Assembly (NCBI GenBank): GCA_902765225.1
Contig: CACWYV010000002.1
Span: 128,697 to 192,696, forward strand
Direction of reading: 5' to 3'
Source of the DNA: Candidatus Avelusimicrobium intestinale
Lineage (GTDB): Bacteria; Elusimicrobiota; Elusimicrobia; Elusimicrobiales; Elusimicrobiaceae
DNA: 64,000 nt
Shown one piece after another: positions 61,289-64,000 of the stretch (position 1 is its first letter; each line of letters starts with the position of its first letter). Position numbers and translations under genes: made by a program. The notes beneath the pieces are model-generated. The model saw only the letters and a list, made by a program, of their open reading frames with translations, was not told the DNA's origin and did not search any database.

Positions 61289-61371
61289 TGGGCAGGGGGG
61301 GACTTGAACCCCCACGACCTTGCGGTCAACAGATTTTAAGTCTGTCGCGTCTGCCATTCCGCCACCAGCCC
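61289..61371 (-). tRNA. tRNA-Leu (anticodon UAA)
   Basis: 83-nt type II tRNA with a long variable arm. Anticodon loop CUUAAAA (anticodon UAA, stem ACAGA/TCTGT), T-loop GGTTCAAGTCC, and acceptor stem GGGCTGG/CCTGCCC with one T-T mismatch. The 3-prime CCA is not encoded. An extended -10 promoter (TGC then TACAAT, minus strand) lies just upstream at 61391-61383. Placed directly before psd-pssA. Confidence 0.95.
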
Positions 61372-61382
61372 TCTATATATGT

Positions 61383-61391
61383 ATTGTAGCA
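61383..61391 (-). promoter_or_regulatory. Extended -10 promoter of tRNA-Leu (and perhaps psd-pssA)
   Basis: TGC then TACAAT on the minus strand, 11 bp before the first base of the tRNA. No terminator is visible between the tRNA and psd, so the tRNA transcript may continue into psd-pssA. Confidence 0.6.
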
Positions 61392-61432
61392 AAAAATTAC
61401 GGCTCTTGTACAAATTTCAACCCGAAAGAGGA

Positions 61433-61843
61433 TTATTTCCCAGGTAAGTGTAAACTAGTATAAAATTTGCGGCAAAATAAACTTTTGACCCCCAGTTCCT
61501 TTAAGGTTTCCTGCAACTGGCGGTCATCCGTAACGGCAATTACGCGCTGCCCCGTTTGCGCCAAGTAGTCTGCGCGTTCGCAAATAATTTGGTCAGCCGT
61601 ATCTTCTTCCGTAAACGAAATATGCACTCCGCCGCGGTAAGTCGGTCCTACCGGGCGGTATGACCCGTCAAAAATGACCTCGTAAGTGTTCATAGCGTAA
61701 CGTTCGGAAACGGAAACTTCTTCCAAAAAATCAAGGAAATCAGCGGTTACTTCTTCCTCGCTGCGGGCAAACTCGTACAAAAAACTACGTACTAAATTTA
61801 ATCCGTCAATCAGGTAAATCGTCGGTTTGGTGCTGGTGTACAT
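61433..61843 (-). CDS. YacP-like NYN-domain (putative RNase) protein
   Basis: 136-residue protein of the NYN/DUF901 group. IYLIDGLNLVRSF carries the first Asp, then EVIFDGSYRP, a SFTEEDTADQIICERADY segment and the closing IAVTDDRQLQE with its Asp pair, all typical of PIN-like nucleases. Bacillus YacP (Rae1) is a ribosome-associated mRNA endonuclease; whether this protein acts on ribosomes is unknown. It is divergent from tmRNA, which is of interest because tmRNA also clears stalled ribosomes. Confidence 0.85.
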   Translation of the reverse strand: MYTSTKPTIYLIDGLNLVRSFLYEFARSEEEVTADFLDFLEEVSVSERYAMNTYEVIFDGSYRPVGPTYRGGVHISFTEEDTADQIICERADYLAQTGQRVIAVTDDRQLQETLKELGVKSLFCRKFYTSLHLPGK

Positions 61844-61871
61844 AAATTCGGGTTGCCTTAGGCCGTAAAAA

Positions 61872-61899
61872 TTGTTATAAGAAAATGATACAATATAAT
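61872..61899 (+). promoter_or_regulatory. Promoter of tmRNA
   Basis: -35 TTGTTA (61872-61877), 16-bp spacer, -10 TATAAT (61894-61899). The transcript would need 5-prime trimming by RNase P to position 61941. Confidence 0.5.
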
Positions 61900-61940
61900 A
61901 CCGTTTGTTTTAAAGCGGTCTTTGACAATTTCTGTATTGC

Positions 61941-62281
61941 GGGGGTGTAATAGATTCGACGGGTATCTGTTGCCACCCGGGAGCAAGTGCCGGTTGGCCA
62001 GGCCGGCTAAAATAGGGCCAAAAAAATAAGCAACAACAATCAAGTTGCCTGGGCTAACGCTTAGTCCACGGTGCCTTTGGTGTTTTCCATGCGCTAAAGG
62101 AGCACCGTCAAACCATGGAATGCTGCCAAGTAGGCGCGGTTCGTCCGCCTTGGCTTAAGACAAACGAACTAAACCGCCGTCGTGCTGTCTTGCGCTTAGA
62201 CGGCGGTAACCAGCAAGACTAAACTTGTAGCGTCCGGGAGGAAAAGATGTTCGGACGGGGGTGCGAATCCCCCCACCTCCA
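61941..62281 (+). ncRNA. ssrA: Transfer-messenger RNA (tmRNA)
   Basis: About 341-nt tmRNA that rescues stalled ribosomes. The 5-prime end GGGGGTGTAATAGATTCGACGGG is the hallmark start (given in part). It pairs with the 3-prime CACCTCC (62274-62280, one G-T), with A62281 as discriminator and no encoded CCA. The T-arm is GGACGGGGGTGCGAATCC. The best tag reading frame runs 62029-62064 and ends TAG, giving SNNNQVAWANA, which ends in a small hydrophobic stretch as tags do. The resume codon (AGC at 62029) is inferred. Several pseudoknot-type inverted repeats follow the tag (for example GCGCTAAAGGAGC region and ACGGCGG/CCGCCGT). Confidence 0.93.
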
Positions 62282-62354
62282 CTTTCTATAATAAAGCAGG
62301 GCTATCCATACAGAAATTAGTGAAATAGATTTACCTAACTTACAGGGAGAATAT

Positions 62355-63764
62355 ATGGCATCGGAAATTAAATTTGGTACCGACGGTTGGAGAGGCATTA
62401 TCGCCTGGGATTTTACCTTTGAAAACGTGCGCCGCGCCGCACAGGCCCTGGCCGATTACATCAACGAAAACGCCCCCGCGGAGGAAAAAGGAAAATCCCC
62501 CAAAATTTTCGTCGGTTTTGACCGCCGCTTTATGTCCGACATGTTCGCAGCGGAAATTGCCCGTATTTTCCGTTCCAATAAATTGGATGTCACCTTGTCC
62601 GACAAACCGGTTACCAGCCCCGTGGCCGCGTGTTTAAGTTTACATAAATTTTGGATGAGCATAATGGTAACGGCTTCCCATAATCCGGCCCAATACAACG
62701 GCATCAAAATTAAATTGGCCGGGGGATCGGCACCGGAACGCGTCACACGGGACGTAGAGGAACTGCTAGGCAAAAGCCCCGTGTTGTCACTATATGGCCA
62801 ACAAGCCGAACAAAAAGATTTAACGGATATCTATTTAAAATATGTATCCGGGCACGTCAATCTTAAAAAGATTAAAACATTTAAAGGCAAAGTGGCGGTA
62901 GATTATATGTACGGGGCCGCCGCAGGATATATGGAAAAAATCCTCGGAGCCAAGCAAATAATTGCTTTGCACGATACACGCGACATTACTTTTGGCGGCG
63001 GACAACCGGAACCGGTAGAAAAAAACTTAAGCGAACTGAAAAAAACAGTCACCGCTAAAAAAGCCGCCTTGGGAGTGGCTTTTGACGGCGACGGAGACCG
63101 CTTGGCTTTGGTGGATGAAAAAGGAAATTATTTAACTCCCTGCTTAATTGCCGCAGTGCTGTGTCATTATTTCATCCGCAATAAAAAACTCAAGGGTAAA
63201 ATCGTACAAACCGTATCTATGGGATATCTACTCAAGCGTATTGCCCGCAAATACGGCCTGTTGTTTGAAGAAGTCAGCGTGGGCTTTAAACACGTTGCCG
63301 AACTGATGGCCTTGGAAGACATTGCTTTTGGGGTGGAAGAATCCGGTGGGTTTGCCTGGAAGGGCAACCTGCCCGACCGCGATGGTCTGATTGTGGCGTT
63401 GGCCTTCCTGGAAGTAATGGCCGCCACCGGCAAAAAAGCCAGCGAGTTATGCGCCCAAATTGCCCAAGAGTACGGCTCGTCCGTCTATCTGCGGCGGGAT
63501 GTGGCGTTAAACAAACCGCTCGTTAAAGAAACGTTTACCGACAAAATCCGCAAAAAATTACCCAAAAAAATCGGTACGCACAAAGTAGCCGAGATCCTAA
63601 CATTGGACGGATTGAAAATTTTGTTTGATAATGATGAATGGTTATTGTTACGTCCGTCAGGCACGGAACCGGTTTTGCGCATTTATGCGGAAACCAGCAC
63701 CAAAAAAGAAACCTTGGCACTCTTGGATTTTGGAGCCAAGTTGGCCGCACCGTTTTTGAAATAA
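62355..63764 (+). CDS. Phosphoglucomutase/phosphomannomutase family enzyme
   Basis: 469-residue alpha-D-phosphohexomutase moving phosphate between the 1 and 6 positions of a hexose. The phosphoserine loop is VTASHNPAQYNG, the metal loop FDGDGDRLALVDE, the sugar-binding loop GVEESGGFAW and the phosphate-binding loop RPSGTEPVLRIYAE. The closest class by features is the PGM/PMM type with GGQPEPVEKNLSELK rather than GlmM. It may supply glucose-1-phosphate or mannose-1-phosphate for envelope glycans. Start at 62355 with an AGGGAGA site. Confidence 0.92.
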   Translation: MASEIKFGTDGWRGIIAWDFTFENVRRAAQALADYINENAPAEEKGKSPKIFVGFDRRFMSDMFAAEIARIFRSNKLDVTLSDKPVTSPVAACLSLHKFWMSIMVTASHNPAQYNGIKIKLAGGSAPERVTRDVEELLGKSPVLSLYGQQAEQKDLTDIYLKYVSGHVNLKKIKTFKGKVAVDYMYGAAAGYMEKILGAKQIIALHDTRDITFGGGQPEPVEKNLSELKKTVTAKKAALGVAFDGDGDRLALVDEKGNYLTPCLIAAVLCHYFIRNKKLKGKIVQTVSMGYLLKRIARKYGLLFEEVSVGFKHVAELMALEDIAFGVEESGGFAWKGNLPDRDGLIVALAFLEVMAATGKKASELCAQIAQEYGSSVYLRRDVALNKPLVKETFTDKIRKKLPKKIGTHKVAEILTLDGLKILFDNDEWLLLRPSGTEPVLRIYAETSTKKETLALLDFGAKLAAPFLK

Positions 63765-63767
63765 GCT

Positions 63768-64000
63768 ATGTTGACATTGGCCTTGGTAGATGATTCCGGC
63801 ATTTTGCGTTCTGCCCTGAAGAATGTATTAGAAGCAGACGGTTACCGTGTAGCGGTAGAGGCGGAAAATTCGCAAGAACTTTTTGAACGGTTGGAAAAAA
63901 CGTCCGTAGATGCGGTGCTGTTAGATGTATTTTTCCCCGGAGAGAGCGGCTTGGATATTTTGACACGCCTCAAACAGCGCTATCCGCACATCAAAGTGCT
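63768..64000 (+). CDS. Response regulator receiver domain (cut by window end)
   Basis: First 77 residues of a response regulator, starting at the ATG at 63768. The acidic pair is D8 D9 (LALVDDSG), and the phospho-acceptor is the Asp of AVLLDVFFPGESGLDIL (near residue 53). The output domain is outside the window. It begins 3 bp after the phosphohexomutase stop, so the two are probably co-transcribed; no histidine kinase is visible. Confidence 0.85.
   Translation, partial: MLTLALVDDSGILRSALKNVLEADGYRVAVEAENSQELFERLEKTSVDAVLLDVFFPGESGLDILTRLKQRYPHIKV

Noticed and set aside
61240-61329. Upstream extension of the psd reading frame
   Set aside because: It runs into tRNA-Leu (61289-61371). The ATG at 61239 gives the normal N-terminus.
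61922-61927. TTGACA as the -35 of tmRNA
   Set aside because: A 17-bp spacer would put the -10 inside the mature tmRNA 5-prime end (TGTAAT in the acceptor region). The pair at 61872-61899 is better placed.

Overview
The window is a compact stretch of a Gram-negative chromosome of roughly even base composition, with almost no space between genes. Envelope genes (lptE, lptF, lptG, an Mla-type lipid transport set, a large SprA-like outer-membrane protein), type IV pilus genes (pilT, three scattered pilin-like genes) and a Ptb-Buk acyl-phosphate pathway fit an anaerobic, probably gut-associated bacterium. The gene mix and the many scattered pilin genes make me think of Elusimicrobiota (Elusimicrobium-like), but this is inference from protein character, not from a database match.

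Layout. 1-2874: end of leuS, then lptE and holA, the same order as in enterobacteria. 2958-8504: dedA, a metallophosphoesterase on the other strand, gltX, a GYF_2-domain membrane protein and pilT. 8505-13840: an accessory block of three tandem paralogous secreted proteins. The third has a complete metzincin-type zinc motif; in the first two every catalytic position of that motif is replaced. 13866-20657 (minus): a dnaB-alr-mlaE-mlaF-mlaD-radA operon. 20861-25786 (minus): marC, a thioredoxin-CcdA fusion, a divergent pseudopilin and two lipid-linked-sugar type glycosyltransferase genes. 25946-27974: a ClC channel and a small secreted repeat protein. 28038-33357 (minus): PIN-TRAM, ispDF, a lipoprotein, cysS and adenosine deaminase. 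33514-42586: FKBP isomerase, a family 9 glycosyltransferase, a pilin, nadE, a CNNM/CorC-type protein, a nucleoside transporter, yajQ and a TPR protein. 42657-48200 (minus): a SEC-C protein, two P-loop paralogues, an M23 peptidase, ptb-buk and another pilin with a long structured leader. 48503-57426: lpdA-trmJ, radC, comF and the SprA-like protein. 57526-64000: lptF-lptG, pssA, psd, tRNA-Leu(UAA), a YacP-like NYN protein, tmRNA, a phosphohexomutase and the start of a response regulator.

Most notable signals. (1) The three tandem secreted proteins and a fourth, distant secreted repeat protein (27468) share one promoter design. A 13-bp GGTCT/AGACC palindrome directly abuts the -35 hexamer, spacing to the -10 is 17 bp, and upstream half-sites repeat every 23-24 bp. 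This looks like a dedicated regulon of exported proteins that includes two pseudoproteases. (2) The pilin gene at 47673-48200 has a leader of about 240 nt that folds into a four-stem branched RNA. One strand can also pair with a downstream segment followed by five U, so it is a candidate RNA switch. (3) Many transcription units start with an extended -10 element (TGN before TAYAAT-like), in several cases so close to the start codon that the mRNA would be leaderless.
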